Source of the DNA: Acetobacteraceae bacterium
GTDB lineage: Bacteria; Pseudomonadota; Alphaproteobacteria; Acetobacterales; Acetobacteraceae
DNA length: 51,283 nucleotides
Direction of reading: 5' to 3'
NCBI GenBank assembly: GCA_027488195.1
Contig: JAIYCD010000177.1
Location: forward strand, 1-51,283
Shown here one piece after another: positions 32,203-41,827 of this stretch; the first letter of the stretch is position 1; the number at the start of each line of letters is the position of its first letter. A program made the translations under genes and the position numbers. The notes under the pieces were generated by a model, which ran no database searches, had not been told where the DNA came from, and saw only the letters and a list, made by a program, of their open reading frames with translations.

Positions 32203-32925
32203 TCAGTACATGTGCTGGCCGCCATTGATGGACAGCGTGGAGCCGGTGATGAAATCGGCCTCGTCCGCGGTCAGGAACACCACGCCGCGCGCGATGTCCT
32301 GCGCGGTGCCGAGGCGCCCGCGCGGGATGCGGGCGATGATCTTCTCCAGCACGTCGGGCGGCACGGCGCGCACCATCTCGGTGTCCACATAGCCGGGCGC
32401 GATGGCGTTCACCGTGATCTGGTTGCGCGCACCCTCCTGGGCGAGCGCCTTGGTGAAGCCATGGATGCCGGATTTGGCGGCGGCGTAGTTCACCTGGCCA
32501 AGCTGCCCCGCCTGGCCGTTGACCGAGCCGATATTCACGATGCGGCCGAACTTGGCCGCACTCATCCCGTCCCACACGGCCTTGCACATGTTGTAGCAGG
32601 AGCCGAGGTTGGTATCGATCACGTCGTCCCACATCTGGCGCGTCAGCTTGCGCATCATCGCATCGCGCGTGATGCCGGTATTGTTCACCAGGATCTCGAT
32701 GGCGCCATGCTCTTCCTGGACCTTGGCGACGGCGGCCACGCAGGCCTCGAAATCGCCCACGTCGAACTTCACGCAGGGAATGCCGGTGCGCTCGGTGAAG
32801 GCGGCGGCGGCGGCGTCATTGCCGGCATAGCTGGCGACGACCTTTCGGCCGGCGGCCTTAAGCCCCTCGCTGATCGCAGCGCCAATGCCGCGTTGACCAC
32901 CCGTCACCAATGCAACTCGCGCCAT
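32203..32925 (-). CDS. phbB: Acetoacetyl-CoA reductase (PhbB)
   Basis: NADPH-dependent SDR that reduces acetoacetyl-CoA to (R)-3-hydroxybutyryl-CoA for polyhydroxybutyrate. 240 residues with cofactor motif GGQRGIG (9-15), NNTG (81-84), Ser134, Tyr147 and Lys151 (NYAAAKSG), and the typical PhbB C-terminus NGGQHMY. FabG of fatty-acid synthesis is the alternative, but NNTG and the C-terminal ending favour PhbB. GGGAGGG lies just before the start. No synthase gene is adjacent. Confidence 0.9.
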   Translation of the reverse strand: MARVALVTGGQRGIGAAISEGLKAAGRKVVASYAGNDAAAAAFTERTGIPCVKFDVGDFEACVAAVAKVQEEHGAIEILVNNTGITRDAMMRKLTRQMWDDVIDTNLGSCYNMCKAVWDGMSAAKFGRIVNIGSVNGQAGQLGQVNYAAAKSGIHGFTKALAQEGARNQITVNAIAPGYVDTEMVRAVPPDVLEKIIARIPRGRLGTAQDIARGVVFLTADEADFITGSTLSINGGQHMY

Positions 32926-33081
32926 ATGCAACCCTCCCTGGGATGTCTTTTGCTGTGACGGAAGAGTGGGCCGCCCGCCTTGATCTGTAACAAGCGGCGC
33001 GCGCCGGCGCCACAGAAACAAGCCGGGCTGAAGCTGAGAGACTGTTTCATGCCCCTGGCATCCGCCAAGGACGATCAGGCT

Positions 33082-33717
33082 CTATTTGCGCGTGAGCTGG
33101 AACAGTGCCTGTTGCCCGAACAAATTCGCGAGCCGCACCGAGCGCGTCCAGGGCGCCTTCAGCCCGCGCTCATCCACCGCGAGCCAGCGCTCGATCACAT
33201 AGCCCTCCATCTCGGCCAGGGCGAAGAAGTCGAGGATGGTGCAGGGATGGATGTTGGGCGTCTCGTACCAGGGGCGGGACCAGGTCTCGGTGTCCGGCAT
33301 GCGGCCGCCCAGCAGCAGCTTCCAGCGCACTTCCCAATGGCCGAAATTCGGGAAGCTCACGATCGCGTGATGGCCGATGCGCAGCATCTGCCGCAGCACC
33401 TCGCGCGGCTTCTCGACCGCCTGCAAGGTGCGGCTCAGCACCACATAGTCGAAGGCGCCATCCGGATAGAAAGCCAGGTCGTTATCGGCATCGCCATGGA
33501 TGACGGCGAGGCCCTGCGCCACGGCTTCCGTCGCCTCACGCATGTCGATCTCGATGCCGCGGGCATCCACATTCTTCTCGGCCGCCAGATGCGCCATCAA
33601 CGCGCCATCGCCGCATCCGATATCGAGCATGCGCGCCCCTTGCGGGATCATCTCGGCGATGAGGCGCAGGTCGAGGCGCATGTTCTTCGCGACATACTGG
33701 ATCGTGCCGTCGCGCAT
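33082..33717 (-). CDS. metW: Methionine biosynthesis methyltransferase-fold protein MetW
   Basis: 211-residue SAM-methyltransferase-fold protein with LDIGCGDGALM, IEIDMREA and FPNFGHWEVRWKLLLGGRMP, a stretch typical of MetW. In many proteobacteria MetW pairs with MetX and stimulates homoserine acylation. Last gene of the metX-dinB-metW chain, with a 1-bp overlap (TGATG). No terminator is seen downstream. Confidence 0.92.
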   Translation of the reverse strand: MRDGTIQYVAKNMRLDLRLIAEMIPQGARMLDIGCGDGALMAHLAAEKNVDARGIEIDMREATEAVAQGLAVIHGDADNDLAFYPDGAFDYVVLSRTLQAVEKPREVLRQMLRIGHHAIVSFPNFGHWEVRWKLLLGGRMPDTETWSRPWYETPNIHPCTILDFFALAEMEGYVIERWLAVDERGLKAPWTRSVRLANLFGQQALFQLTRK

Positions 33718-34271
33718 CAGCGTCGCTCCTGCCAGAGATCATCCTCGGACCAGCCGAGGGCGGCGAACTCGTCCCGCCGGAGCTCCGCCTCGCCCCGGCA
33801 GTAGAATTCATCGAGCTGCGGTGCCGCGCGGCCGAGCATGGCATGCGCCTGGCCGCGATGGTGGATCTGGTGCTGGAACATGTGCAGCAGCAGCCGGTCC
33901 GCCCGCTCGCGCTGGACGCGATGGCCGCGCTGCACCTCGATGATGCGAGAGAGGTCCTCGTCGCGCAGCGCCTCGCACCAGGCCATCAGGCGCCGGTCCA
34001 CCGCGGATTGCGCGGCCTGGAGGGACGCCACGTCCCGGCAGGGCTCGCGATCGGCCCAGGCGGCGGGGCCGAGGCTGCCGCCCTCCAGCGCATCCACATA
34101 GAAGTGGTCCACGATCAGGATGTGGTTCAGCGTGGCGCGCAGCGAGGGGAAGAAGCCCACGCGCTCCGCCTCGAATTCCGCCTGGGACAGCCCCGCGCAG
34201 AAGCCCAGCAGCCGGTGATTGGCCCAGGCATTGTTCCGCGCCTGCGCGCGCATGAGGAGTGCCGCGCTCAT
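33717..34271 (-). CDS. DinB-family metal-binding protein inside the metX-metW operon
   Basis: 184-residue four-helix DinB-like protein. The likely metal triad is visible: His50 in [10 protein letters not shown] and two later histidines in [10 protein letters not shown] (about 138 and 143). DinB-type proteins often act as metal-dependent hydrolases or thiol (mycothiol, bacillithiol, glutathione) transferases. Insertion between metX and metW is unusual; both flanking junctions overlap (4 bp and 1 bp), so it is translated from the same message. A thiol-related role is only an inference. Confidence 0.86.
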   Translation of the reverse strand: MSAALLMRAQARNNAWANHRLLGFCAGLSQAEFEAERVGFFPSLRATLNHILIVDHFYVDALEGGSLGPAAWADREPCRDVASLQAAQSAVDRRLMAWCEALRDEDLSRIIEVQRGHRVQRERADRLLLHMFQHQIHHRGQAHAMLGRAAPQLDEFYCRGEAELRRDEFAALGWSEDDLWQERR

Positions 34272-35416
34272 ACGCCGAGCGCGGCGGCCGCACCCGCGAG
34301 AAATCCGCCGAGTGCCCGATGAAATTCCGGCTCGTCCAGCAGGAAGGCGTCATGCCCCTTGTCGGTCGTGATCTCGACGAAGCTGACCCGCGCCGCCGCC
34401 GCGTTCAGCGCGCGCACCAAGGCGCGGCTCTCGCTGGTGGGGAAGAGCCAGTCGGAGGAGAAGCTCGCCACGAAGAAGCGCGTGGGCGTGCCCCGGAAGG
34501 CGTTGGCCACGCTGCCATGCTCATTCGCCAGGTCGAAATAATCCATGGCGCGGGTGATGGTCAGGTAGGAATTCGCATCGAAGCGGCGCACGAAGGTGCT
34601 GCCCTGGTGGCGCAGATAGCTCTCCACCTGGAACACATCCTCGAGGAAGGTGAGCGCGCTCGCCCCTTGCAGGCGGCGGCCGAATTTGCGCGTCAGCGCG
34701 GCCTCGCTCAGATAGGTGATGTGCGCCACCATGCGCGCGACCGAGAGGCCCTGCGCCGGGATGCGCCCATCCTCCCAGTAGCGGCCGCCCTTCCAGTCCG
34801 GGTCGGAATGGATGGCGGCACGCCCCACCTCATGGAAGGCGATGTTCTGGGCCGAGTGATGCGCGGCGGTCGCGATGGGCGCCGCGGCGAAGACGGCCTC
34901 CGGATAGGTCGCGGCCCATTCCAGCACCTGCATGCCGCCCATCGAGCCGCCGATCACCGCCAGCAGCCGCGTGATGCCCAGATGCTCGGTCAGCTGCTTC
35001 TGCGCGCGCACCATGTCGCGGATGGTGACGGTCGGGAAATCCGTGCCCCAGGGGCGGCCCTGCGGCGCCCCGTGCTCATCCGTCATCTCCTCGCGGGGCC
35101 CGGTCGAGCCCATGCAGCCGCCCAGCACATTGGCGCAGATGACGAAGAAGCGGTCGGTATCCACGGGCTTGCCCGGGCCGATGATCGCATCCCACCAGCC
35201 ATCCTTGCCGGTCACCGGCTGGCGCTCGGCCACATACTGGTCCCCGGTCAGGGCGTGGCAGACCAGGATCGCGTTGCTGCGCGCGGCGTTGAGCCGGCCA
35301 TAGCTGCGATAGGCGACGGCGAGCGGCCGGATCACGGCGCCGCAATCCAGCGTCAGGCCCTCGGGCAGGACCGCGCGCTGGTGCTGGACCTCCGGGAAGG
35401 GGGCGATTTCATTCAT
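34268..35416 (-). CDS. metX: Homoserine O-acyltransferase MetX
   Basis: Alpha/beta-hydrolase-fold enzyme making O-acetyl- (or O-succinyl-) homoserine in methionine synthesis. The 382 residues carry [12 protein letters not shown], nucleophile Ser158 in IGGSMGGMQ, Asp322 in SFSSDWLFP and His355 in DKGHDAFLL, all at family positions. Start 35416 ([10 protein letters not shown]) was chosen over the long upstream frame, which runs antisense to chorismate mutase. It is first in the chain, with a 4-bp overlap into dinB-like. Confidence 0.95.
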   Translation of the reverse strand: MNEIAPFPEVQHQRAVLPEGLTLDCGAVIRPLAVAYRSYGRLNAARSNAILVCHALTGDQYVAERQPVTGKDGWWDAIIGPGKPVDTDRFFVICANVLGGCMGSTGPREEMTDEHGAPQGRPWGTDFPTVTIRDMVRAQKQLTEHLGITRLLAVIGGSMGGMQVLEWAATYPEAVFAAAPIATAAHHSAQNIAFHEVGRAAIHSDPDWKGGRYWEDGRIPAQGLSVARMVAHITYLSEAALTRKFGRRLQGASALTFLEDVFQVESYLRHQGSTFVRRFDANSYLTITRAMDYFDLANEHGSVANAFRGTPTRFFVASFSSDWLFPTSESRALVRALNAAAARVSFVEITTDKGHDAFLLDEPEFHRALGGFLAGAAAALGV

Positions 35417-35479
35417 GGAGGGCCAGAGATAAGCCCTGCCTCCCTCTGGGGCAACTTGGCGCGCGGCCCCGGCACCGCT

Positions 35480-36274
35480 ATGGCTTCCGCACCCATGTCC
35501 GAACCAAAACCCGACCCCGACACGCTGGAGGCGCTGCGCGCCGAGATCAACAGCCTCGACGACGCGATGCATGACCTGCTGATGCGCCGCGCCGAGGTCG
35601 TGCACCGCCTGAGCGCCAGCCAGGCCAAGGCGCCGGGCACCGTGCTGCGCCCGGGGCGCGAAGCCGCGATCCTGCGCCGCCTGCTGCTGCGCCATTCCGG
35701 CCCCCTGCCCCGCGCCGCCCTGGTGCGCTTCTGGCGCGAGCTGTTTGCCAGCTCCATCGCGCAGCAGGGCAATTTCAGCGTGGCCCTGCCGGCCGACCCG
35801 GCGCTGGCCCGCCTGGCCGCCGAGCATTTCGGCGTGGCGACGCCGCAGCGCCAGCACCCCTCCCTCGGCGCGGCGCTGGCCGCACTCGGCACGCGCGAGG
35901 CGAGCATCGCCGTCCTCCCCTGGCCGCGCGAGAGCGACAATGCGGCCGAGGAATGGTGGACGCGCTTCGACGCCGCGCATCTCTCGGTCATCGCCCGCCT
36001 GCCCTTCGTCTCCGAGCGCGAGCCGCCGCTGGAGGCCGCCGTGATCGGCCTGCACCCGGCCGACCCCTCGGGCCGCGACGCGACCCTGATGCGCGTGGAG
36101 ATGCCGGGCGAGCCCAGCCGCTCCGCGCTGGCCGCCCATTGCGGTTCGGCCCGCGTGCTCATCATGCGGCGCCAGGCGGGCTTCACCCGCGCCTTGGTCG
36201 AGACGCTGGAAGCGCCGCCGGCCGGCGCCACCATCCTTGGCCGCTATGCCATTCCCGAACGAGGGACCAAGTAA
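35480..36274 (+). CDS. Chorismate mutase (AroQ type) with C-terminal degenerate prephenate-dehydratase-like domain
   Basis: 264 residues. Residues about 14-97 form an AroQ-type mutase that turns chorismate into prephenate. The expected residues are present: Arg20, Arg36/37, Lys50, Arg60-Glu61 and Gln95/96. The remaining 165 residues (from [13 protein letters not shown]) look like a reduced periplasmic-binding fold similar to prephenate dehydratase, but I cannot find a convincing catalytic Thr-Arg-Phe motif. An in-frame ATG at 35495 is an alternative start. It is followed by a hisC-like gene after 4 bp and prephenate dehydrogenase, a clear aromatic amino-acid cluster. Confidence 0.85.
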   Translation: MASAPMSEPKPDPDTLEALRAEINSLDDAMHDLLMRRAEVVHRLSASQAKAPGTVLRPGREAAILRRLLLRHSGPLPRAALVRFWRELFASSIAQQGNFSVALPADPALARLAAEHFGVATPQRQHPSLGAALAALGTREASIAVLPWPRESDNAAEEWWTRFDAAHLSVIARLPFVSEREPPLEAAVIGLHPADPSGRDATLMRVEMPGEPSRSALAAHCGSARVLIMRRQAGFTRALVETLEAPPAGATILGRYAIPERGTK

Positions 36275-36278
36275 CGCC

Positions 36279-37373
36279 ATGAACGCCCTGCTGCCCCGCC
36301 CCTCCATCCTCTCGATCGAGCCTTATGTCGGCGGCGAATCGAAGATCCCCGGCGTGAACCGGATCATCAAGCTCTCCTCCAATGAGGGCGCCTTCGGCCC
36401 GCCGCCCCTGGCGCAGGAGGCGATCATCGCGTCCGCGCGCGACGCCCACCGCTACCCCGATGGCGGCGCCACCAGGCTGCGCGAGGCGATCGGTGCGAAA
36501 TTCGGCCTCGACCCCGCGCGGATCGTCTGCGGCAATGGCTCGGACGAACTGATCGCCTACCTGATCCTCGCCTATGGCGGCGAGGGGACCGAGCTCATCA
36601 TGCCGGCGCACGGCTTCGTCATGTATGACCTGACCGGCCGCTATGCCGGCTGCCGCGTCATCAAGGTGCCGGAGCGGAACCTGCTGGCCGATGTGGACGC
36701 CATGCTGGAAGCCGTCGGCCCGCGCACCAGGCTCGTCTGCCTCGTGAACCCCAACAACCCGACCGGCGCGCTGCTGCCGCAGAGCGAGGTGCGGCGCCTG
36801 CGCGCGGGCCTGCGCGACGACATCCTGCTCATCCTCGATTCCGCCTATGCCGAATACGTGACGGATCCCGATTACGACCCCGGCCAGGCGCTGGTGGATG
36901 CCTCGGGCAACACCGTCATGACGCGGACCTTCAGCAAGATCTTCGGCCTGGGCGGCCTGCGCCTCGGCTGGGCCTATATGCCGCCCGTGGTGGCCGATGT
37001 GCTGGCCCGCATCCGCGGCCCCTTCAACGTGAATGCGACGGCCATGGCCGCCGGCATCGCGGCGCTGGCCGAGCCCAACTGGATCGAGCGCAGCGTGGCG
37101 CACAACACGGAGTGGCGCGCCAAGACCGTGGCGGGCCTGCAGGCCGCGGGCATCAAGGTCTGGCCCAGCGCCTGCAACTTCATCCTGGCCGATTTCGAGG
37201 ATGCCGCGCGCGCGAAGGCCGCCGATGCCAGCCTGCGCGCGCGCGGCATCATCGTGCGCGGCGTGGGCGGCTACAGCCTGCCGACCTGCCTGCGCATCAC
37301 CATCGGCACGGCCGAGGAGTGCCAGATGGTGATCGAGGGGCTGACAGAGTTCATGCGTAGCGGGAATGGTTGA
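36279..37373 (+). CDS. hisC: HisC-family aminotransferase (histidinol-phosphate or aromatic)
   Basis: PLP enzyme of 364 residues. Motifs are [32 protein letters not shown], Asp187 in [10 protein letters not shown], and [14 protein letters not shown] with Lys220 as the cofactor lysine. In the histidine pathway it makes histidinol phosphate. Its place between chorismate mutase and prephenate dehydrogenase suggests it also, or mainly, serves tyrosine/phenylalanine synthesis, as known for HisC paralogues in other bacteria. Overlaps the next gene by 8 bp. Confidence 0.9.
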   Translation: MNALLPRPSILSIEPYVGGESKIPGVNRIIKLSSNEGAFGPPPLAQEAIIASARDAHRYPDGGATRLREAIGAKFGLDPARIVCGNGSDELIAYLILAYGGEGTELIMPAHGFVMYDLTGRYAGCRVIKVPERNLLADVDAMLEAVGPRTRLVCLVNPNNPTGALLPQSEVRRLRAGLRDDILLILDSAYAEYVTDPDYDPGQALVDASGNTVMTRTFSKIFGLGGLRLGWAYMPPVVADVLARIRGPFNVNATAMAAGIAALAEPNWIERSVAHNTEWRAKTVAGLQAAGIKVWPSACNFILADFEDAARAKAADASLRARGIIVRGVGGYSLPTCLRITIGTAEECQMVIEGLTEFMRSGNG

Positions 37374-38274
37374 GCCCCGCGCCGATCAGGCAGAACCCCT
37401 TTTCGACCGCCTCTGCCTGATAGGTGCCGGCCTCATCGGCGGCTCCGTCGCGCGGCGCAACCGCGAGGGCCGTGCCCTGGCGCGCGAAGTCGTCGTCACC
37501 GCCCACAGCCAGGCCACGCGCGACCGCGTGCGCGAACTGGGCTTCGCCGACCGCGTCGAGGATGATCTCTCCGCCGCCGTCGCCGGGGCGGATTGCGTCA
37601 TCCTCTGCGTGCCCGTCGGTGTCTATGCGCAGGTGATGGCGAAGATCGCGCCGCATCTGAAGCCCGGCGCCATCCTCACCGATGTCGGCTCCACCAAGGG
37701 CTCCGTCATCCGCGACCTGACGCCGCTGCTGCCCGCGGGCGTGCATCTCGTCCCCGCGCACCCGATGGCCGGCACCGAGTATTCCGGCCCGGATTCCGGC
37801 TTCCCCACGCTCTTCGAGGGGCGCTACGTCATCGTCACGCCGACTGAGGGCACGGACCCGGCGGCGGTGGAGCGGGTCCGCGAATTCTGGCGCCGCTGCG
37901 GCTCCATGATCGAGAGCATGGACCCCGTCACCCATGACAAGGTGGTGGCCATCGTCTCGCATTTGCCGCACCTCATCGCCTTCACCATCTGCGGCACGGC
38001 CGATGACCTCAGCGAGGAAACCCGCGAGAGCGTGCTGAAATTCGCCGCCTCCGGCTTCCGCGACTTCACGCGCATCGCGGGCAGCGACGTGAACATGTGG
38101 CGCGACGTCTTCCTCAACAACCGCGAGGCGGTGCTGGAAATGCTGGCCCGCTTCACCGAGGACGCCCAGGCCTTCGGCCGCGCCATCCGCTGGGGCGAAG
38201 CGGGCTTCATCGAGGACCGCATCAAGCGCGGCCGCAAGATCCGCCACAGCCTGATCGAGCGGAAGCAGGCTTGA
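37366..38274 (+). CDS. Prephenate/arogenate dehydrogenase (TyrA/TyrC family)
   Basis: 302-residue NAD(P)-dependent dehydrogenase that makes 4-hydroxyphenylpyruvate from prephenate or tyrosine from arogenate. The nucleotide fold has [12 protein letters not shown] (19-30). [13 protein letters not shown] and SHLPHLIAF carry the family's active-site His and Gly positions. The C-terminal helical domain is present. No mutase or ACT domain is fused. It overlaps hisC by 8 bp. Element A units start directly after the stop codon. Confidence 0.92.
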   Translation: MVEPRADQAEPLFDRLCLIGAGLIGGSVARRNREGRALAREVVVTAHSQATRDRVRELGFADRVEDDLSAAVAGADCVILCVPVGVYAQVMAKIAPHLKPGAILTDVGSTKGSVIRDLTPLLPAGVHLVPAHPMAGTEYSGPDSGFPTLFEGRYVIVTPTEGTDPAAVERVREFWRRCGSMIESMDPVTHDKVVAIVSHLPHLIAFTICGTADDLSEETRESVLKFAASGFRDFTRIAGSDVNMWRDVFLNNREAVLEMLARFTEDAQAFGRAIRWGEAGFIEDRIKRGRKIRHSLIERKQA

Positions 38275-38360
38275 TTTAGTGCCCTCAGTCGCCGGGCGCG
38301 CGCTCCGCGCGCTTGGCTTCGGATCGCTGAAGCGATCCGGCTCGGCTATTCGCCTCGCAT
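38275..38360 (+). repeat. Element A unit 4, shortened (3' of the prephenate dehydrogenase gene)
   Basis: GCCCTCAGTCGCCGGGCG starts a few bases after the TGA. Then comes a GCGCGC/GCGCGC hairpin, CTTGGCTTC and the hairpin GGATCGC-TGAA-GCGATCC (38321-38338). The last hairpin and tail are missing. The unit ends near TGTTTTTAG, where the next unit begins. Confidence 0.8.
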
Positions 38361-38367
38361 GTTTTTA

Positions 38368-38496
38368 GCGCCCTCAGGCGCCGGGCGCGGCCTCCGGCCG
38401 CTTGGCTTCGCCGCGCGACGGCTGCGCCAGGCCGGTCACTCAGTTGGGCGGCGCCGGCCGCTTCGCGGCCGGATTTTCGGAGGGTCGTGCCTGGTT
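38368..38496 (+). repeat. Element A unit 5, full length
   Basis: GCGCCCTCAGGCGCCGGGCG, hairpin CGGCC-TCC-GGCCG, CTTGGCTTC, a G/C-rich middle, then the 8-bp hairpin (38454-38461 with 38465-38472) and tail GGATTTTCGGAGGG. It runs up to the stop codon of the convergent GGDEF-EAL gene. Confidence 0.82.
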
Positions 38497-38498
38497 GG

Positions 38499-40673
38499 TC
38501 ACGCCCGCGCCAGCCGCTTCGGCCCCGGCGGCACCAGTTCCTCGGGCCGCATCGGCCGGCCGACCAGCCAGCCCTGGATGATATGGCAGCCCGCGCGGCG
38601 CAGCGCGAAGGCCTGGCCCTCGGTTTCCACACCCTCGCCGACCACCTCGATCCCCATGCCACGCGCCAGCGCCATGGTGGCGCGCAGCACAGCGTAGGAT
38701 TTCGGGTCGTCCGGCAGCCCCGCGGTGATCGAACGATCCAGCTTCAGCCGTTGCACCGGCAGGCGCACCACATGCGGCAGCCCCGAATGCCCGCCGCCGA
38801 AATCATCGAGCGAGAGCGGCACTCCCACCTCCCGCAGCGCGGCCAGCGTGCGGGCAACGGCCGGCAGGTCGCGGATGGCAAGGTCCTCCGGGATCTCGAT
38901 CTCCAGCCGCGATGCCTCCACCCCGGCCGCCTCCAACGCCGCCGCCACCTCCTGGGCGAAGCCCGGGTCATGCAGCGTGGCGATGGAGATGTTGATGCCA
39001 AGATGCGCGGGCGCATCCGGCCGCCCGCCCCATTGCGCCAGAAGTGCCACGGCGCGGCTGAGCACGAAGCGGTCCAGCTGGAGCGTCAGCCCGGCCTCCG
39101 CCGCCGCTGCCAGCAATTCATCGGGCGGCACCCAACGGCCCAGGCGCGCGCTCTGCCAGCGGATCAGCGCCTCGGCGCCGATCATGCGGCCCGTCTCCAG
39201 ATCCTGCTGCGGCTGGACATGCAGCGCCAGCTCGCCCGCCGCCAGCGCCGCGGCGAAAGCCTCGCGCAGCTCGGCCCGATGCTCGGCACGCTCGCGCAGC
39301 GCGGGCCGGAACAGCGCCACCGCGTTGCCGCCCTCACCGCGCGCCTCGTAGAGGGCGAGGTCGGCGGCGCGCAGGAGCTGGTCCGCCTCCTGCCCATGCT
39401 CGGGCGCGCAGGCCACGCCAAGACTGGCCGAGACCGGCACCTCGACCCCGCCGATCTCCAGGGTCCAGCGCAGCGATGCCCGCAGCCGCTCGGCGAGCAT
39501 CGCGGCACTCTCCGGCCCGGCCCCTAAGGCCAGGATGGCGAACTCGTCGCCCCCCAGGCGGCTCACCAGGTCGCTGGGGCGGACCGCGTCACGCAGCCGG
39601 CGCCCGGCCTCGATCAGCAGCTCATCGCCCAGCGCCTGGCCATGCCGGTCATTGGTCGCCTTGAAGCGGTCGAGGTCCACCAGCGCCAGCACCCCGGGCT
39701 GCCCGGCGGCGAGCATGCCCTCCAGCGCCGCTCGGAAATGGCCGCGATTGACCAGGTTGGTCAGCGGGTCACGCTCGGCCAGGTGCTCGATGCGCTCCTG
39801 CGCGGCCTTGAGCGGCGTGACGTCGAGCAGGGAGAGGACGCAGCCCCGCACCCCCTCCGCGCAGATCCAGGGCGAGGCCGTCACCCGCAGCCGGCGCTCG
39901 GTCGGCCCGGGCAAGGTGAGGCGCGCCTCGCTCTCCGCCGCCGTGCTGAAGCCGAAGGGCCCCTCCGGATCGGGCGCCGAGGTGAGCACGAGGCCGGAAT
40001 GCGCCAATGCCGGTGGCGCCTGCGCACCGAACAGCGCGATGAGGCGGCGATTGGCGAAGATGGTGCGGCCCTGCTCGTCCAGCTGCCAGATGCCGACCGG
40101 CGCCACCTCCAGCAGCGCGCGCAGCCTTCCCTCGGATTCCGCCAGCGCCAGCTCGCCGCGCTTCACGGCGGAGATGTCGACCGCGAAGATCGCCACCTCG
40201 CCGCCCGGCAGGCGCATCTGGCGCACGCGCTCCCAGGCGCCCTCGGCGGTCACAACCTCGAAGGGTTCGCCATTGGCGCGGGCGTGCCGCTCCAGGCGGC
40301 GTGCCATCTCGGCGGCGCGCTCGGCCGGCGGGAGATGGGCGACCAGCCCCTGCAACACGTCGGCCAGATGCGGCTCGGGACCGAGCGCCTCCACCCGGCG
40401 GGTCCAGGGCTGGCCCGGCCAGCCATTGTGCCAGGCCAGGCGCTGGTCCGGGCCGTAGATGGAGGTCCGATAGGGCGCCACCGCCATCAATCGCCGCCAG
40501 AGCGAGGCTTCGCGCCACAACCGGCAGACCCACCAGCCCACTACCGCCAGGGGGGGGACGAGCAGCGCGACCCAGGTGGGCAGCGGCAGCCAGAGCAAGA
40601 CCAGCGTGAGGGCGCCGGTCAGGGCGGCGCCGAGGCGGAGAAGCGGCAGGTTGAGGCGCGGCGGACGGGGCAT
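38499..40673 (-). CDS. Membrane GGDEF-EAL cyclic-di-GMP protein with PAS-like sensor regions
   Basis: 724 residues: one or two membrane segments (about 10-50), PAS-like regions (about 62-170 and 180-290), GGDEF domain and EAL domain. The cyclase site GGDEF (374-378) is intact and is preceded by the inhibitory-site motif RPSD (365-368). The phosphodiesterase site keeps EAL (501-503), NIS, a Glu in EIEIPED, and DDFG (623-626), though EIPED and GGHS differ from the common ITES and TGYS. Both activities are possible. It is convergent with the prephenate dehydrogenase gene. Confidence 0.9.
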   Translation of the reverse strand: MPRPPRLNLPLLRLGAALTGALTLVLLWLPLPTWVALLVPPLAVVGWWVCRLWREASLWRRLMAVAPYRTSIYGPDQRLAWHNGWPGQPWTRRVEALGPEPHLADVLQGLVAHLPPAERAAEMARRLERHARANGEPFEVVTAEGAWERVRQMRLPGGEVAIFAVDISAVKRGELALAESEGRLRALLEVAPVGIWQLDEQGRTIFANRRLIALFGAQAPPALAHSGLVLTSAPDPEGPFGFSTAAESEARLTLPGPTERRLRVTASPWICAEGVRGCVLSLLDVTPLKAAQERIEHLAERDPLTNLVNRGHFRAALEGMLAAGQPGVLALVDLDRFKATNDRHGQALGDELLIEAGRRLRDAVRPSDLVSRLGGDEFAILALGAGPESAAMLAERLRASLRWTLEIGGVEVPVSASLGVACAPEHGQEADQLLRAADLALYEARGEGGNAVALFRPALRERAEHRAELREAFAAALAAGELALHVQPQQDLETGRMIGAEALIRWQSARLGRWVPPDELLAAAAEAGLTLQLDRFVLSRAVALLAQWGGRPDAPAHLGINISIATLHDPGFAQEVAAALEAAGVEASRLEIEIPEDLAIRDLPAVARTLAALREVGVPLSLDDFGGGHSGLPHVVRLPVQRLKLDRSITAGLPDDPKSYAVLRATMALARGMGIEVVGEGVETEGQAFALRRAGCHIIQGWLVGRPMRPEELVPPGPKRLARA

Positions 40674-40764
40674 GGGACTCTCTTCCGCGCGAAGATATCC
40701 ACAAGGCCGGTTAAACCTTCCTTGCGCCGCCCGGCAACAGCCCGATTGAGATCAGCGCCCCAAC

Positions 40765-41499
40765 TCAGATCAGCGCGACAAGGGCCAGTGCGGCGAGCAC
40801 CCCGGCACCGCCCAGCAGCACCGCCCTGAGCACGCCCCCGGCCGCGATCTGCCCTTCGGCCCGCGCCAGCAGCCAGCCGGCCGGCACCACGCCGGCCAGT
40901 GTCAGCAGCAGGGGCGCCCAGGCACCGGGGGCGGCCAGGAGCATGAAGGGCAGCAAGGGCAAAAGCCCGCCCAGCGCCTGGCCGACGGCCAGCGCCGCCG
41001 CCTCTTGCGCCGCACGGGCCGGCTGCGGCTCGATCAGGTCGAGCTCGAAGCGCATCATGAAATCCACCCAGCGGCGCCGGTCGGCGGCGATCGCCTCCAC
41101 CGCGCGGGCCAGCGTGTCGCCGCGCAGGCCGTAGCGGTGCAGCACGGCCGCCACCTCCCAGCGCTCACGCTCGGGATAGGTCTCGGTCTCGATTGCCTCA
41201 CGCCGGCGCTCGGCGGCGTAGCGCTCGGTGGCCCCCAGCACGGCGAAGTAGCGGGCGAGGGCGGCAACGATGGCGCCGGCGGCGAGGGCGGCCAGCCCGC
41301 CGGCCAGCAGCGCCGGGCCGTTCACACCCACGGCCATCAGGCCGATCAGGACGGCGAGCGGCAGCACGGGCCCCTGCGCCAAACCTGTCAGGAAAGGCAC
41401 CTCGGACCGGCTCAGCAGCGCATGCTGCTCGCCCTCCGGGGGCCCCGGCGGTGCGGGCGGTAATCCGTCGCGATAGGGGTGGGGGGTGGGCTGGTCCAT
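40765..41499 (-). CDS. VIT1/CCC1-like membrane protein
   Basis: 244 residues with four to five hydrophobic segments. The arrangement resembles the iron/manganese transporter family VIT1/CCC1: a pair of TM helices, a long charged cytosolic helical hairpin (YAAERRREAIETETYPERE to RWVDFMMRFELDLIEP, about 112-165) that in this family binds metal, then small-residue-rich helices (ALAVGQALGGLLPLLPF). A divalent-metal role is an inference. It lies 91 bp upstream of the GGDEF-EAL gene in the same direction. Confidence 0.72.
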   Translation of the reverse strand: MDQPTPHPYRDGLPPAPPGPPEGEQHALLSRSEVPFLTGLAQGPVLPLAVLIGLMAVGVNGPALLAGGLAALAAGAIVAALARYFAVLGATERYAAERRREAIETETYPERERWEVAAVLHRYGLRGDTLARAVEAIAADRRRWVDFMMRFELDLIEPQPARAAQEAAALAVGQALGGLLPLLPFMLLAAPGAWAPLLLTLAGVVPAGWLLARAEGQIAAGGVLRAVLLGGAGVLAALALVALI

Positions 41500-41561
41500 G
41501 CGGGGGTTCTAGCCCATCCCGCCATCGCGGCGAAACCTTCGTCTGGCCCGCGCGCGCACAA

Positions 41562-41590
41562 CAAAAAAGGGCGCCCTTTGCGGGGCGCCC
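41562..41590 (-). terminator. Rho-independent terminator of the cold-shock gene
   Basis: 8-bp GC stem (41569-41576 with 41583-41590). On the minus strand it is followed by TTTTTTGTT, a textbook intrinsic terminator 33 bp past the csp stop. Confidence 0.95.
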
Positions 41591-41623
41591 TTCTCGTTCG
41601 ACGATCCCGAAGGACCGTCGAAT

Positions 41624-41827
41624 TCAGCTGGCCTTGAGGTTGACCGCGGACGTCTTGCCGCGCTCTTCCGCCAGTTCATAGGAAATCTGCTGACCATCCT
41701 TGAGGCCCTGAAGGCCCGCGGCCTGCACGGCGGTGATGTGCACGAACACATCGGAACCACCGCCAGCCGGCGAGATGAAGCCATAACCCTTGGTCGCGTT
41801 GAACCACTTCACGGTGCCAGAAGCCAT
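41624..41827 (-). CDS. Cold-shock domain protein (CspA family)
   Basis: 67-residue single cold-shock domain that binds single-stranded RNA/DNA. RNP1 is visible as KGYGFI and RNP2 as VFVHI, with the usual start GTVKWFNATKG. Start 41827 has GGAG nine bases upstream; the longer frame from 41848 adds MDMENKR, which is atypical. It has its own terminator and a long upstream region, as is common for csp messages that fold differently with temperature. Confidence 0.96.
   Translation of the reverse strand: MASGTVKWFNATKGYGFISPAGGGSDVFVHITAVQAAGLQGLKDGQQISYELAEERGKTSAVNLKAS

Noticed and set aside
32928-33081. Small gene between phbB and metW
   Set aside because: No frame with a ribosome site or recognisable product; the stretch probably holds the phbB promoter and the metX-dinB-metW transcript end.
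38275-38496. Insertion-sequence remnant or MITE
   Set aside because: There are no terminal inverted repeats, no target-site duplication and no transposase fragment. The consistent stop-codon orientation is unlike random insertion.
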